DNA of 16,858 bases, taken from the NCBI GenBank assembly GCA_964581605.1, contig CAZOPF010000117.1, positions 1-16,858 of the forward strand. The letters run 5' to 3'. Numbering within the stretch: the stretch's first letter is position 1; every line of letters starts with the position of its first letter. This document shows positions 1 to 7,767 of this stretch, piece by piece. This DNA comes from CAADGU01 sp964581605 (GTDB taxonomy: Bacteria; Chloroflexota; Anaerolineae; Promineifilales; Promineifilaceae). Below the pieces are notes generated by a model. That model searched no databases and was not told the origin of the DNA. It saw only the letters and a program-made list of their open reading frames with translations. The position numbers were made by a program, and so were the translations under genes.

Positions 1-460
1 GCCCGGCGCCCTGCCCGGCCCCCCGGCTGGTGTAATATAGGGCGAGACCGGTGAGAATGATCACCACGGCTAGCAACAAACCGCCATATTGGAACGGCCC
101 CACAAACGGCCGTGCAAAGCGTGGCGTTACATGCGTACCAATGCCAATCAGATCCGCCAGCCCAATCACATACGCAAAAACCAGCCCCGTTGCCACCAAT
201 CGCACTCCAATATCTGCCTGTAGAGAATATGGCGCTCCCCTCGGCCGCCGTGAGCGTGCAAATAAAAAAATGGCCAGCGTCAGGCAGGAAAGCCCTACCA
301 GCAGTTGAAACATTTGCACCATGCCAAACCCTGGCGTCAGGTCTAATCCCAACCGCCCTACCCCCAGAGCGAGCAATACCAGTATTGCCCCCAAAACAAG
401 TAGCAGCACAGTCAGGAATGTTTGCACTTTGTGTAATTTGTTATCACCGATTGCCCGCAT
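1..460 (-). CDS. Partial multi-pass membrane protein of unknown function
   Basis: An open minus-strand frame starts at ATG 460 and stays open to the window edge (about 153 codons), so the C-terminus is missing. A purine-rich GGGGA stretch lies just upstream of the ATG. The protein has a short polar N-terminus (MRAIGDNKLHKVQ), then three hydrophobic segments at roughly residues 14-36, 48-65 and 85-105. A fourth begins near residue 128. It ends in a Gly/Arg-rich turn at the edge of the window. I do not recognise a family. The regular hydrophobic pattern and good start support a real integral membrane protein. The plus-strand frames here are short and lack membrane or domain logic, so I treat them as shadows. 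Confidence 0.65.
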   Translation of the reverse strand, partial: MRAIGDNKLHKVQTFLTVLLLVLGAILVLLALGVGRLGLDLTPGFGMVQMFQLLVGLSCLTLAIFLFARSRRPRGAPYSLQADIGVRLVATGLVFAYVIGLADLIGIGTHVTPRFARPFVGPFQYGGLLLAVVIILTGLALYYTSRGAGQGAG

Positions 461-511
461 CTTTCCCCTTTTTTCTGTTCATGGGTTTGCCCTGTTCCAT
501 TATAAACAAAA

Positions 512-544
512 ACGCCACGTAGATTTCCACGTGGCGTCTTTTTT
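512..544 (-). terminator. Bidirectional intrinsic terminator after tRNA-Pro
   Basis: A perfect 9-bp stem (512-520 with 529-537, ACGCCACGT/ACGTGGCGT) encloses an 8-nt loop. On the minus strand it is followed by a T-rich run (TTTTTGTTT), which fits termination of the tRNA-Pro transcript. On the plus strand it is followed by CTTTTTT, so it can work in both directions. Confidence 0.75.
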
Positions 545-549
545 CACTC

Positions 550-626
550 TGGTCGGGGCAGCGGGATTCGAACCCACGACCTCTTCAACCCCATTGAAGC
601 GCGCTACCAAGCTGCGCCATGCCCCG
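550..626 (-). tRNA. tRNA-Pro (anticodon GGG)
   Basis: Read on the minus strand, all cloverleaf arms are present. The acceptor is CGGGGCA/TGCCCCG with the C1-G72 end typical of proline tRNAs. There is a GCGC/GCGC D stem, an anticodon arm CTTCA-ATGGGGT-TGAAG giving anticodon GGG (reads CCC/CCU), and a T arm with GGTTCGAAT. The discriminator is A and the CCA tail is encoded (550-552). A terminator follows directly. Confidence 0.95.
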
Positions 627-671
627 AATGGGGGGCATTATAACAAAAGGGGGTAGGGGGAGCAACAAGGT

Positions 672-1673
672 TTAGGCGGCGGCCGCAACCATCAGCGCCA
701 TGACCCCCAGCACAAAGTTGTACCCGGCGTGAACAAGAATCGCCAGTGTGGTGTTGTGCTGCTGCCGCAAGCGTCCTAATGCCAGACCAATGATGAATAG
801 GGCAGCGGTGGCTGGTGTGAATAAGCCATATTGCACATGCACCAGAGCGAAGAGGGCGGCTGTGAACAGGTTCCCCAACACCGGCTGCAATGCCCCACGA
901 AAGAGCAATTCCTCGCCAATGCCGGCCGCTATCGCCACCACCAGCCACGCCCCCACCGAATCTAACCCACCTTGCAGTTGCAGGTTTAGCTCGTTTATTT
1001 GTTCCATCTCGGCCGGGTTTTGCAGAGACCACACCGCGCCGGCCATCGCCTGCACCAAAACCAATATCACAATCCAGACTGCCCCCAGCAAGAGCTGCTG
1101 CCCGGATAGCGTTCCGAGGCCCACTCTTTCCCGCACTTCGCGCCAGGAGCGGCGAGTGAATAAACCAACACCCAGTAATGCCACCAACACAAAAAACATT
1201 TCTTCCAATACGACTTGATGCAGTTCAAATGCGCCGACTGCTTCCACAATCTCAGCCATGCTGCTTTGGGTAAGCTGGATTAAAGAGAGGCTCACCAGCC
1301 AGCCACTGAGGATCAACGCCAATGTATGCACGGCCGAATCAGCATTCACCGGTACCACACGCGCCAACGAGAGGCGGGTGGAACGCACACTCAAGGCAAT
1401 CTGCCAGACGGCCGTAACTTGCAGCAATATCCCCAATAGCAACGCATCTGTCACAAACGGAAACAACGGCTCTCCAGTGGGCGTTTGCCACTGCGCCGCC
1501 CCCTCATCACCCGCCAGCACAAAAGCAATGCCTGCCAGCAGCAGCAACACCCCCGAAACAAAAAGCGCCATATCAAACAAACGGCGTAAAAGATCATCCC
1601 CTGACCGCACCAGCACATTCGCCAATAGAATGAAAAACAAAATAAGAACCAGATTGATCATCACCTCTACCAT
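672..1673 (-). CDS. CPBP family intramembrane metalloprotease (CAAX/Abi type)
   Basis: A 333-residue membrane protein with about eight hydrophobic segments. The C-terminal third carries the CPBP (Abi, CAAX protease-like) signature: EELLFRG at residues 254-260 (motif EExxxR), a second-motif histidine in FALVHVQYG (H279), and HAGYN with H315. These residues coordinate metal and perform glutamate-based intramembrane proteolysis in the family (established knowledge). The start at 1673 follows GGGGGA with good spacing; an internal ATG at 1661 is possible but its GAGGTG is too close. Family members process prenylated or signal peptides, or give bacteriocin immunity; the substrate here cannot be told. 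The gene reads toward tRNA-Pro, and its upstream neighbour is the MITE-like element. Confidence 0.9.
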   Translation of the reverse strand: MVEVMINLVLILFFILLANVLVRSGDDLLRRLFDMALFVSGVLLLLAGIAFVLAGDEGAAQWQTPTGEPLFPFVTDALLLGILLQVTAVWQIALSVRSTRLSLARVVPVNADSAVHTLALILSGWLVSLSLIQLTQSSMAEIVEAVGAFELHQVVLEEMFFVLVALLGVGLFTRRSWREVRERVGLGTLSGQQLLLGAVWIVILVLVQAMAGAVWSLQNPAEMEQINELNLQLQGGLDSVGAWLVVAIAAGIGEELLFRGALQPVLGNLFTAALFALVHVQYGLFTPATAALFIIGLALGRLRQQHNTTLAILVHAGYNFVLGVMALMVAAAA

Positions 1674-1743
1674 ACATATCCCCCATAACCGGGCAATGCC
1701 CTCTTCAATTCCCTAAAACTCCTTCTCCTTGTGGCTGAAGTAT

Positions 1744-1918
1744 CAGCAATTCTCAGTCTGAACTGTTTGCCACCATCGCCACCGATTGAAACCGGTGTCT
1801 GCCAGACGTAAACGCGCTAAAGCGCGTTGGGGGTGGCTCTGATAACGTGCTTTAGCACGTTTTTTGTATCAGCCTATGAATTCATTCATAAGCAATGGCG
1901 GCAGAATGAGAATTGCTG
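1744..1918. mobile_element. MITE-like element, copy A, with terminal inverted repeats and target duplication
   Basis: The 175-bp stretch begins CAGCAATTCTCA (1744-1755) and ends with its exact reverse complement (1907-1918). It is flanked on both sides by CTGAAGTAT (1735-1743 and 1919-1927), a 9-bp direct repeat that looks like a target-site duplication. Inside are three or four palindromes: around 1780-1797, AACGCGCTAAAGCGCGTT at 1811-1828, AACGTGCTTTAGCACGTT at 1844-1861 followed by a T run, and an imperfect one around 1872-1893. It holds no gene. A second copy lies at 10484-10633. The sequence shows the ends and duplication directly; movement by a transposase encoded elsewhere is inferred. 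Confidence 0.75.
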
Positions 1919-1954
1919 CTGAAGTATATGCCAGATGGTTGCCCGATTAAAATC

Positions 1955-1963
1955 TGTTATAAT
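1955..1963 (+). promoter_or_regulatory. Extended -10 promoter of tadA
   Basis: TGTTATAAT forms a TGn-TATAAT extended -10 box. No good -35 sits at normal spacing, which extended -10 promoters can tolerate. Initiation about seven bases downstream would fall just before GTG 1973, so the mRNA may be nearly leaderless. The box is 37 bp beyond the right end of the MITE-like element. Confidence 0.6.
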
Positions 1964-1972
1964 TTCGCCCCT

Positions 1973-2458
1973 GTGACTCAAGCGGACATTTCCAACCCAA
2001 ACGAAGATGCTCAATGGATGCGTATAGCTCTCAAACTGGCAGAGCAGGCTGTGGCATTGGCTGAAGTTCCTGTTGGCGCTGTTGCGGTTAAAGATGGTGT
2101 CATCATAGGCCAGGGGTATAACCGTAAAGAGCAGACCCAAGACCCCACCGCCCATGCTGAAATAATCGCCTTGCAGCAGGCAGCCCGGCATATACAGAAT
2201 TGGCGATTGATAGGCGTTACCCTGTACTGCACTTTAGAGCCGTGCCCTATGTGTGCGGGGGCTATGATTCAGGCCCGGTTGTCCCGACTGGTATATGGGG
2301 CCAAAGATAGCCGTTTTGGCGCACATGGCACTGTTGTCAATGTGCTGGACGAACCTCGTTTTAATCATCAGGTCTTGGTGACAGCTGGGGTATTGGAAGC
2401 TGAAGCAGGAGCGCTTTTGCAACAGTTCTTTCAACAACTGCGGAAAGAGGGTGTTTGA
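1973..2458 (+). CDS. tadA: tRNA-specific adenosine deaminase TadA
   Basis: TadA converts adenosine 34 to inosine in tRNA-Arg(ACG), allowing one tRNA to read CGN codons. Counting from GTG 1973 (161 residues), the zinc-dependent cytidine/adenosine deaminase motif is complete: HAE at 61-63 with catalytic Glu62, and PCPMC with Cys91 and Cys94. The N-terminal DAQWMRIALKLAEQA and EVPVGAVAV match the family. An upstream in-frame ATG at 1913 lies inside the inverted repeat of the MITE-like element and upstream of the -10 box, so it is unlikely. GTG 1973 or ATG 2018 (MRIALKL) are the realistic starts; I prefer GTG, which has no Shine-Dalgarno and may be leaderless. An imperfect hairpin (2458-2467 with 2494-2503) follows the stop before tRNA-Ser. 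Confidence 0.92.
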   Translation: MTQADISNPNEDAQWMRIALKLAEQAVALAEVPVGAVAVKDGVIIGQGYNRKEQTQDPTAHAEIIALQQAARHIQNWRLIGVTLYCTLEPCPMCAGAMIQARLSRLVYGAKDSRFGAHGTVVNVLDEPRFNHQVLVTAGVLEAEAGALLQQFFQQLRKEGV

Positions 2459-2508
2459 GTGTTCAGGCGCATAAGCACTTAAACACCCAAACACCTGAGC
2501 ACTTTCAT

Positions 2509-2595
2509 GGAGAGGTGCCGGAGTGGTCGATCGGGGCGCACTCGAAATGCGCTGTGGCTTCGCGGTCACCGTGGGTTCGAATCCCACCCTCTCCG
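2509..2595 (+). tRNA. tRNA-Ser (anticodon CGA)
   Basis: An 87-nt class II tRNA. The acceptor is GGAGAGG/CCTCTCC, and the anticodon arm GCGCA-CTCGAAA-TGCGC gives CGA (reads UCG). It has a long variable arm (CTGTGGCTTCGCGGTCACC), a T arm with GGTTCGAAT and discriminator G, as expected for serine. CCA is not encoded (the genome continues GCCT), unlike the tRNA-Pro of this window. Confidence 0.95.
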
Positions 2596-2599
2596 CCTT

Positions 2600-2634
2600 A
2601 ACCCTTCGGGTTATTTTACCCGAAGGGTTTTTTT
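2600..2634 (+). terminator. Intrinsic terminator of the tadA/tRNA-Ser unit
   Basis: A perfect 12-bp stem, AACCCTTCGGGT (2600-2611) with ACCCGAAGGGTT (2618-2629), has a 6-nt loop and runs into seven T residues. It begins five bases after the tRNA-Ser acceptor. Confidence 0.9.
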
Positions 2635-2705
2635 ATCAAGCTGATAGCTGGTGTTAGCCACTGGCAATGGGCTTGCCTTTTACCAATCCAATTGAGGCTA
2701 TGACA

Positions 2706-3509
2706 ATGGATTTTGTGGTTGAAAATTCCCTCTTTGCCTGGGTGCTCCGGTTGGCAGTGGCTATCCTTGTTCTGCTTTTTGGGTGGAGAGTGGCGAAAAC
2801 GGTGCGGGCATTGACGCGCAGGGGACTGCAACAGGCGGGGCTGACTGATTCGTTGGTGGCGTTGTTTACGGCCGTGACCTTTTACGGCATTCTCTTGCTG
2901 GTTGTCATTCTGGCTTTGGCGTTGCTGGGCATTCCCATTACCTCCATTGTGTTGGTCTTAGGTGTCATCATTGTCATTTTGGGCATTGCTTTGCAGGAGT
3001 CGCTCGCTAATTTGTCGGCCACTGTTCTGTTTTTGCTCTTTCAGCCATACAAGGTGGGTGACACGGTGCAAACGGCCGGGGTGCTGGGAATTGTCAAAGA
3101 AATCCAGATTTTTCACACAACCATTATGACCTTTGATAACAAGCTGGTTACTGCCCCTAATGGCAAAATTCAAGACAGCAACATCATCAACTATTCACGC
3201 CTGGGTGTTTTACGTGCGGACGTGAATCTACAGGTAAGTTATGAAGATGATTTGCGGCAGGTCAAACAACTTTTGCTAGACATTTTGGCGGCCGATGAAC
3301 GAGTGCTGGCCGAGCCGCCGCCGACCGTTGTGATTCTTGATTTTGGTGAAAGCGGCATTGATGTGGGGGTGCGGCCGTTTGTCAAACTAGATGATTACTG
3401 GAAAATCCAGTTCGATTTGCGCGAACGCATTAAAGAACGTTTTGATGAGGCAGGCATCACCATTCCTTATCCCCAACGCGACGTTCACCTGAAACAAGCA
3501 AAACCATGA
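2706..3509 (+). CDS. MscS-family small-conductance mechanosensitive channel
   Basis: Forms a tension-gated membrane pore that releases solutes on osmotic downshock (family knowledge). From ATG 2706 the protein is 267 residues. It has three hydrophobic segments in the first ~125 residues, the third Gly/Ala-patterned and lining the pore in this family (GIALQESLANLSATVLFLL). Next comes the beta domain (PYKVGDTVQTAGVLGIVKEI, then NKLVTAPNGKI and NYSR), and the typical C-terminal ending FDEAGITIPYPQRDVHL. TTGAGG at 2692-2697 is eight bases before ATG 2706; ATG 2667 is in frame but lacks a ribosome site. The stop overlaps the next gene's start by four bases (ATGA), indicating translational coupling. 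It is the first gene of a five-gene plus-strand run. Confidence 0.9.
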   Translation: MDFVVENSLFAWVLRLAVAILVLLFGWRVAKTVRALTRRGLQQAGLTDSLVALFTAVTFYGILLLVVILALALLGIPITSIVLVLGVIIVILGIALQESLANLSATVLFLLFQPYKVGDTVQTAGVLGIVKEIQIFHTTIMTFDNKLVTAPNGKIQDSNIINYSRLGVLRADVNLQVSYEDDLRQVKQLLLDILAADERVLAEPPPTVVILDFGESGIDVGVRPFVKLDDYWKIQFDLRERIKERFDEAGITIPYPQRDVHLKQAKP

Positions 3510-4684
3510 ATGAAAAAATACGAGTGACGGCCGGTTACTATGCCGCCTTTATTGCTCTGGGGCTGGCAGTTTCCGCTTTGGGGCCAACATTACCAGGGCT
3601 GGCCGACCAGACTGGCGTCCAGATAAGCGCGATCAGCATTTTGTTTACAGCCCGCAGTTTTGGTTTTTTAGTGGGGGCACTGCTGGCCGGGCGATTGTAT
3701 GACCGTCTACCCGGCCATCGCTTGATGGCGCTGGCACTTTTGATGATGGCCCTGACGATGGCGGCCACCCCTTTTGTGCCTGTCCTGTGGCTGCTCACAT
3801 TCATCATGTTATTGATGGGGCTGTTTGAGCCAGGTGTGGATGTGGGTGGTAATACCCTTATCGTCTGGCTGCACAAAGACAAAGTGGCGCCTTATATGAA
3901 TGGGCTACATTTCTTTTTTGGTATAGGTGCCTTTGTATCTCCTGTTATCGTCGCCTGGGCTATTTCTGCCAGTGACGGTATCGCCTGGGCATATTGGGCC
4001 TTAGGCGCACTCATCTGCCTGCCAGCTTTGTACATAGTGTGGCAGCCCAGCCCCACGCAGCCATCGGTAATGGAAAGTGACCCGCGTGGGCAAACCAGCT
4101 GGCTGCTGGTGGGGCTGATTGCCCTGTTTTTCTTCCTGTATGCCGGGGCCGAGGTGTCTTATGGGGGGTGGATTTTTAGTTATGCCACTGCCCGGCAGTT
4201 AAGCAGTGAGGAAGCGGCCGCCATTTTGACTTCCGTTTTTTGGGGGTCGTTGACGGCCGGCCGGTTGCTTTCTATTCCATTGGCAACCCGGTATCGCAAC
4301 CGGAGTATTATTTTTGCCGATTTAGTTGGTTGCCTGGCAAGCGTGGGCCTCATTTTGTTGTGGCCGGAGTCGTTAACGGCCGTCTGGTTGGGCACCATCG
4401 GCCTGGGGCTTTCTATGGCCTCCGTATTCCCCACCACCCTCTCCCTGGCGGAACGTCATTTACACGTCAGCGGCAAGACGACCAGCTACTTTTTTGTGGG
4501 TGCCAGCCTGGGCGGCATGACGATTCCCTGGTTTATCGGCCAGCAGTTTGAGGCGGTTGGCCCTTTAGCCGCCATTGTGATCATTTTCATTTGTCTGGTC
4601 GCATCGCTGGCTGTTTTTGGTATTCTTATGCGGCAGATTAATGCCAGGGAGATAGTGATGGCAAGGGAAACGGGGAGTGTCTAA
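3506..4684 (+). CDS. MFS transporter, FHS/MFSD4-like
   Basis: A 392-residue transporter with about twelve hydrophobic segments in two halves and a short central loop near residues 185-200. The loop after helix 2 carries the MFS signature in the form GALLAGRLYDRLPGHRLM. The stretch DVGGNTLIVWLHKDK followed by HFFFGIGAFVSPVI resembles the fucose/Na-glucose (FHS, MFSD4) branch, so a sugar is a plausible substrate, but this is inference. The start overlaps the MscS stop as ATGA. The methyltransferase gene follows after 20 bp without a terminator. Confidence 0.85.
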   Translation: MNEKIRVTAGYYAAFIALGLAVSALGPTLPGLADQTGVQISAISILFTARSFGFLVGALLAGRLYDRLPGHRLMALALLMMALTMAATPFVPVLWLLTFIMLLMGLFEPGVDVGGNTLIVWLHKDKVAPYMNGLHFFFGIGAFVSPVIVAWAISASDGIAWAYWALGALICLPALYIVWQPSPTQPSVMESDPRGQTSWLLVGLIALFFFLYAGAEVSYGGWIFSYATARQLSSEEAAAILTSVFWGSLTAGRLLSIPLATRYRNRSIIFADLVGCLASVGLILLWPESLTAVWLGTIGLGLSMASVFPTTLSLAERHLHVSGKTTSYFFVGASLGGMTIPWFIGQQFEAVGPLAAIVIIFICLVASLAVFGILMRQINAREIVMARETGSV

Positions 4685-4704
4685 TTGAGCTAGTGGGGCA
4701 TTGA

Positions 4705-5436
4705 ATGATGGATGAGAGACCAACCTGGAGTGAAGAGGTTTCGACGACGTTTATTGATTACGGCCGTTACTTTGTACCAGATCGCACTCAACAAATGGAG
4801 ACTATCTGCCGCCTGATTCCGCCGCTGGATGGGCCGTTTGTGGTCATGGAATTAGCACATGGCGAAGGGTTGTTGGCCGAGACGATTTTGGCCCGATTTG
4901 ACACGGCCGTTGTGCATGGGTATGACATTTCGCCCCAGATGCGGCAAACGGCCGTGAGCAAACTGGCGCGTTTTGACGGCCGTTTTCACTCCCATTATTT
5001 TGATCTGCGTGAACATGCCTGGCGCAAACCCGACTTCAGGCCACAGGCCATTGTCACTTCGCTGACCGTGCACCATCTGGATGGGCCAGAAAAGCAGCAG
5101 CTGTTCCGAGACATGCACGCCATTCTGGCGCCCGGCGGCGCGTTTATCATCGCCGATTTGATTGAACCGGCGAATGGTTGGGCCAACACATTGGCCGCCG
5201 ACGCCTGGGATGAGGCAGTTCGAGAACAGACGCAACAGTTGGACGGCAACACAGACCGCTTCGCTGAATTTGAGCGATTAGAATGGAATCTATTTCGTCA
5301 CCCTGACCCGGATTTTGACAAACCATCTCGTTTAGTAGATCAGTTGCATTGGCTGGAAGCGGCGGGATTTACGGCCGTAGATGTGTACTGGCTGCGTGCC
5401 GGCCATGCCATCTTTGGCGGTTACAAGGAAATGTAG
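4705..5436 (+). CDS. Class I SAM-dependent methyltransferase
   Basis: A 243-residue Rossmann-fold methyltransferase. The SAM-binding motif I is ELAHGEG (residues 49-55), followed by GYDIS (72-76) as the acidic end of strand 2. TSLTVHHL (118-125) and LAPGGAFIIADL (141-152) are typical of the Methyltransf_12/25 group. The substrate is not identifiable. Two adjacent ATGs (4705, 4708) are possible starts, with GGGG about nine bases upstream. It carries four to five copies of the ACGGCCGT octamer, three of them within about 90 bp. The stop TAG at 5434-5436 is one base before the Nudix start, so the two are co-translated. Confidence 0.85.
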   Translation: MMDERPTWSEEVSTTFIDYGRYFVPDRTQQMETICRLIPPLDGPFVVMELAHGEGLLAETILARFDTAVVHGYDISPQMRQTAVSKLARFDGRFHSHYFDLREHAWRKPDFRPQAIVTSLTVHHLDGPEKQQLFRDMHAILAPGGAFIIADLIEPANGWANTLAADAWDEAVREQTQQLDGNTDRFAEFERLEWNLFRHPDPDFDKPSRLVDQLHWLEAAGFTAVDVYWLRAGHAIFGGYKEM

Positions 5437-5437
5437 T

Positions 5438-5932
5438 GTGGTTGGTCATTTTATTGCAGGCATCGCCGCCCTTATCTGGAATCCGGGCAATGATAAATAC
5501 CTGCTGCTGCGCCGGGCGGCGAGCAAAGATTTTGGCGCGGGCAGTTGGGAATGTGTTACCGGGCGTGTGGGCCAGGGCGAGAGCTTTAGCCAGGCAATCT
5601 GGCGCGAAGTGCATGAAGAGGTGGGGGGCATTGCCCAAATTGAATTTTTCGTCGGCACTACACACTTTTACCGGGGCGCTCCCCTGCCAGAAAATGAGCT
5701 ACTGGGCGTGGTGTGTGGCTGCACACTCGCCGACCCGGATGCAGTTGTGATCAGTGCCGAACATAGTGACTATCGCTGGTTAACGGCCGTCGAAATCACC
5801 CACTTTCTCCCGCCCACACACTGGCTGCAAACGGTCGTCGCCCGCGCTGAATTTCTACGTGCTCATTTGCCGGAGCCGATCCGGGCTGAATTTCGGTTGC
5901 AAGGGCTAGAAATTGAAACGTTCAAGAGGTAA
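5438..5932 (+). CDS. Nudix hydrolase
   Basis: Hydrolyses a nucleoside diphosphate linked to another group (family role). From GTG 5438 (164 residues) the Nudix box is at 42-64: GRVGQGE, seven residues, then REVHEEVGG. It keeps all catalytic glutamates; the last hydrophobic position is Gly followed by Ile. The open frame extends upstream to 5381, but that would overlap the methyltransferase. GTG 5438 has AAGGAA at 5425-5430 with good spacing and lies one base after the preceding stop. The C-terminal half (WLTAVEITHFLPPTHW) resembles dATP-pyrophosphohydrolase/NTP-type Nudix proteins, but the substrate is not assigned. The next gene starts two bases after its stop. Confidence 0.9.
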   Translation: MVGHFIAGIAALIWNPGNDKYLLLRRAASKDFGAGSWECVTGRVGQGESFSQAIWREVHEEVGGIAQIEFFVGTTHFYRGAPLPENELLGVVCGCTLADPDAVVISAEHSDYRWLTAVEITHFLPPTHWLQTVVARAEFLRAHLPEPIRAEFRLQGLEIETFKR

Positions 5933-5934
5933 AC

Positions 5935-6804
5935 ATGGACGATTCGTTACAACCATTTGCTGTGAATGGACAAACCATTTTTGCCAGAGAAGCGGGGAAT
6001 CCGAAACGGCCGTTAGCCCTGCTCATTCATGGGTGGTCAAGTTCCTGGTATGCCATGTCGCCGTTGTTTGCCCCACTGGAGCGGAAGTACCGCATCCTGG
6101 CCGTAGATTTGCCGGGCTACGGCCGTTCGCCCCGCCTGCCCCAACAAACCACCATCCCCGCCTATGCCGACCTGCTCGCCGACCTCATTCGCAGCCAGAC
6201 TGAGCAACCCGCCGTCCTCATCGGCCACAGCATGGGCGGCATGATCAGCCTGACAATGGCCTTACGCCACCCCAATGTCGTGGAGCGCATGGTGCTGCTG
6301 TGCCCCACCATCACCGGAAAATTGTCACTGTTCATTAACCTATTCGTCTCGCCGGTCACATTCGTGGAGAAATACCGCCTGCTCAACAAAATTGGCAGCG
6401 TCATAGACCCTTACATCCTGGGTTTTATTGACCGGCTAATGCGCCCCGCCGCCTTTTCCCAAAACAGTGGCATTTCCGACGCCGACTATGCCCGGCTGCG
6501 TTCTGATGTGCGCCGCCCCGGACAGGGGCGTGTGCGCGCCGAATGTTTCTGGGCCATGCGCAATAATGACCTGACCGGCAAGCTGAAACCAATTGACAAA
6601 CCATCGCTGGTCATTTGGGGTATGGAAGATAACACCGTTCCATTACGCGATGCCAGCCTGATGGCTTCCGAATGGGAAGAGGCCGACCTGCGCATTTTGC
6701 CCACAGTCAGCCATTGGCCGCAGTTTGAGGCGACGGCCGTGACCAACCGTTACATCACCGCCTTCCTCAGCACCCCGCTCAAATTGCTCACTGTTGACCT
6801 GTAA
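5935..6804 (+). CDS. Alpha/beta-fold hydrolase
   Basis: A 289-residue alpha/beta hydrolase with the full catalytic triad. The oxyanion region is HGW (32-34), the nucleophile elbow GHSMGG has Ser99, the acid is Asp232 in GMEDNTVP, and the base is His260 in VSHWPQFE. DLPGYGRS (58-65) is typical of the esterase/epoxide-hydrolase/C-C hydrolase group. A cap region lies between about 130 and 205. AAGAGG sits seven bases before the ATG. It is the last gene of the operon; no clear hairpin terminator follows, and a convergent gene begins 84 bp downstream. The substrate is unknown. Confidence 0.88.
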   Translation: MDDSLQPFAVNGQTIFAREAGNPKRPLALLIHGWSSSWYAMSPLFAPLERKYRILAVDLPGYGRSPRLPQQTTIPAYADLLADLIRSQTEQPAVLIGHSMGGMISLTMALRHPNVVERMVLLCPTITGKLSLFINLFVSPVTFVEKYRLLNKIGSVIDPYILGFIDRLMRPAAFSQNSGISDADYARLRSDVRRPGQGRVRAECFWAMRNNDLTGKLKPIDKPSLVIWGMEDNTVPLRDASLMASEWEEADLRILPTVSHWPQFEATAVTNRYITAFLSTPLKLLTVDL

Positions 6805-6888
6805 CAACGGCGGTAGAGGGGGTTGCTTTATGAAGGTGTTTGGTGATCGTTTGCAAATAAGTTAGCGAGCTGTATCCTCTCCCGGTAC

Positions 6889-7479
6889 TTATCGCCCCCA
6901 TTTCAGCATCGTAATAGATTGGTACCCCTCCCCCGTGTTGGCATAGTGCCGCACCGCCGCCACCGTTTCTGCATCCAACAGCGGCCACAACGGTTGCGGC
7001 ACATCCAGCGCCCGCCGCAGCACCACCTGAATTTTTTCGTCCCACTGGTCAGAGTAGCGGTCAAAATCATCTGGCCGTAAAGAGCCTCGGCAGCCATCTG
7101 CGTGCGGACAGTTCAATTCCATCGTCCAGCCCAGATTAAAGACCCCATATTCATCCCGAACCTCCTCGCCCGGCTGAATGTCCCGCAGGGCAATTTCAAA
7201 GCCATACCCCGTGCTGATGATGTTTGCCTGGCAGCAATGGTTCACATACTTCGCCGCATCCCAGCCAATCACCCGCCGCTCACCCGGTTCCAGCACCGCG
7301 TATTTGTCTATCGTCGGGCGCAGTATCGGGTTTTGCAGCACCGGATTATCTGGATGGATGACAATATCTAGCGGGTCTTCCACATACACTATCGTTCCGG
7401 CGGGGATAAAAGCGGTGGCAAACACGCCCGCGCCTACCTGGTCATTCACACTTCTCACTTCACAATCTGGGTGCATCAT
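6889..7479 (-). CDS. SET-domain protein, putative protein-lysine methyltransferase
   Basis: A 196-residue protein with the elements of a SET domain: GAGVFATAFIPAGTIV (16-31), the pseudoknot motif YVNHCCQAN (78-86, normally NHSC), and RDIQPGEEVRDEYG (99-112) with the conserved tyrosine. Cys124 and Cys130 in NCPHADGCRG resemble a post-SET zinc region. SET proteins transfer methyl from SAM to lysine side chains; bacterial ones are scattered and their targets are mostly unknown. AGGAGA lies upstream but about 13 bases from ATG 7479, a longer than usual gap. ATG 7476 is an alternative. The gene is convergent with the operon and divergent from gyrA. Confidence 0.85.
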   Translation of the reverse strand: MMHPDCEVRSVNDQVGAGVFATAFIPAGTIVYVEDPLDIVIHPDNPVLQNPILRPTIDKYAVLEPGERRVIGWDAAKYVNHCCQANIISTGYGFEIALRDIQPGEEVRDEYGVFNLGWTMELNCPHADGCRGSLRPDDFDRYSDQWDEKIQVVLRRALDVPQPLWPLLDAETVAAVRHYANTGEGYQSITMLKWGR

Positions 7480-7767
7480 GGGGTCTCATCTTCTCCTTTA
7501 GGCATCATCCACAGATGGCACAGATTTCACAGCTAAAATCCGCGTCATCCGCGTTTGTCTGCGTCCTATTTCATTTATCATGGCCGGCTACCTCACCGAT
7601 ATTATTTCGTGGCTGCCCGCCTGATGGAAATAATTCAGCGTGCATATTAAACACGTTTACCCAAATGTCAATCATTTGTTTATAGCCGGCGATTCATCCT
7701 CCTCTTCCAGCGATAAATCGCCTACTACGAACAGGGGGCACGGTTCGTTATTTCGGTTCAGTTAGGG
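7480..7767. other. Gene-free stretch between the SET gene and the gyrA promoter
   Basis: No coding frame is convincing. Positions about 7505-7560 hold a low-complexity mosaic of ATCCACAGAT, CACAGATTTCACAG, AATCCGCGTCATCCGCG and GTCTGCG units. It resembles the interspersed AATCTGCG-type repeats found between genes of many bacteria and the hairpin behind gyrA (10403-10459). A weak 7-bp inverted repeat (7688-7694 with 7716-7722) is probably chance. Confidence 0.5.

Noticed and set aside
51..656. Plus-strand frames over the first 650 bp
   Set aside because: They lie opposite the partial membrane-protein gene and across the tRNA-Pro, without start signals or recognisable domains.
1913..1972. N-terminal extension of TadA from ATG 1913
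   Set aside because: The ATG is inside the mobile-element end and upstream of the -10 box; the extra residues do not match the family.
6788..7097. Small frames overlapping the SET-domain gene
   Set aside because: They run in other frames through a clear domain-bearing gene and have repetitive compositions.
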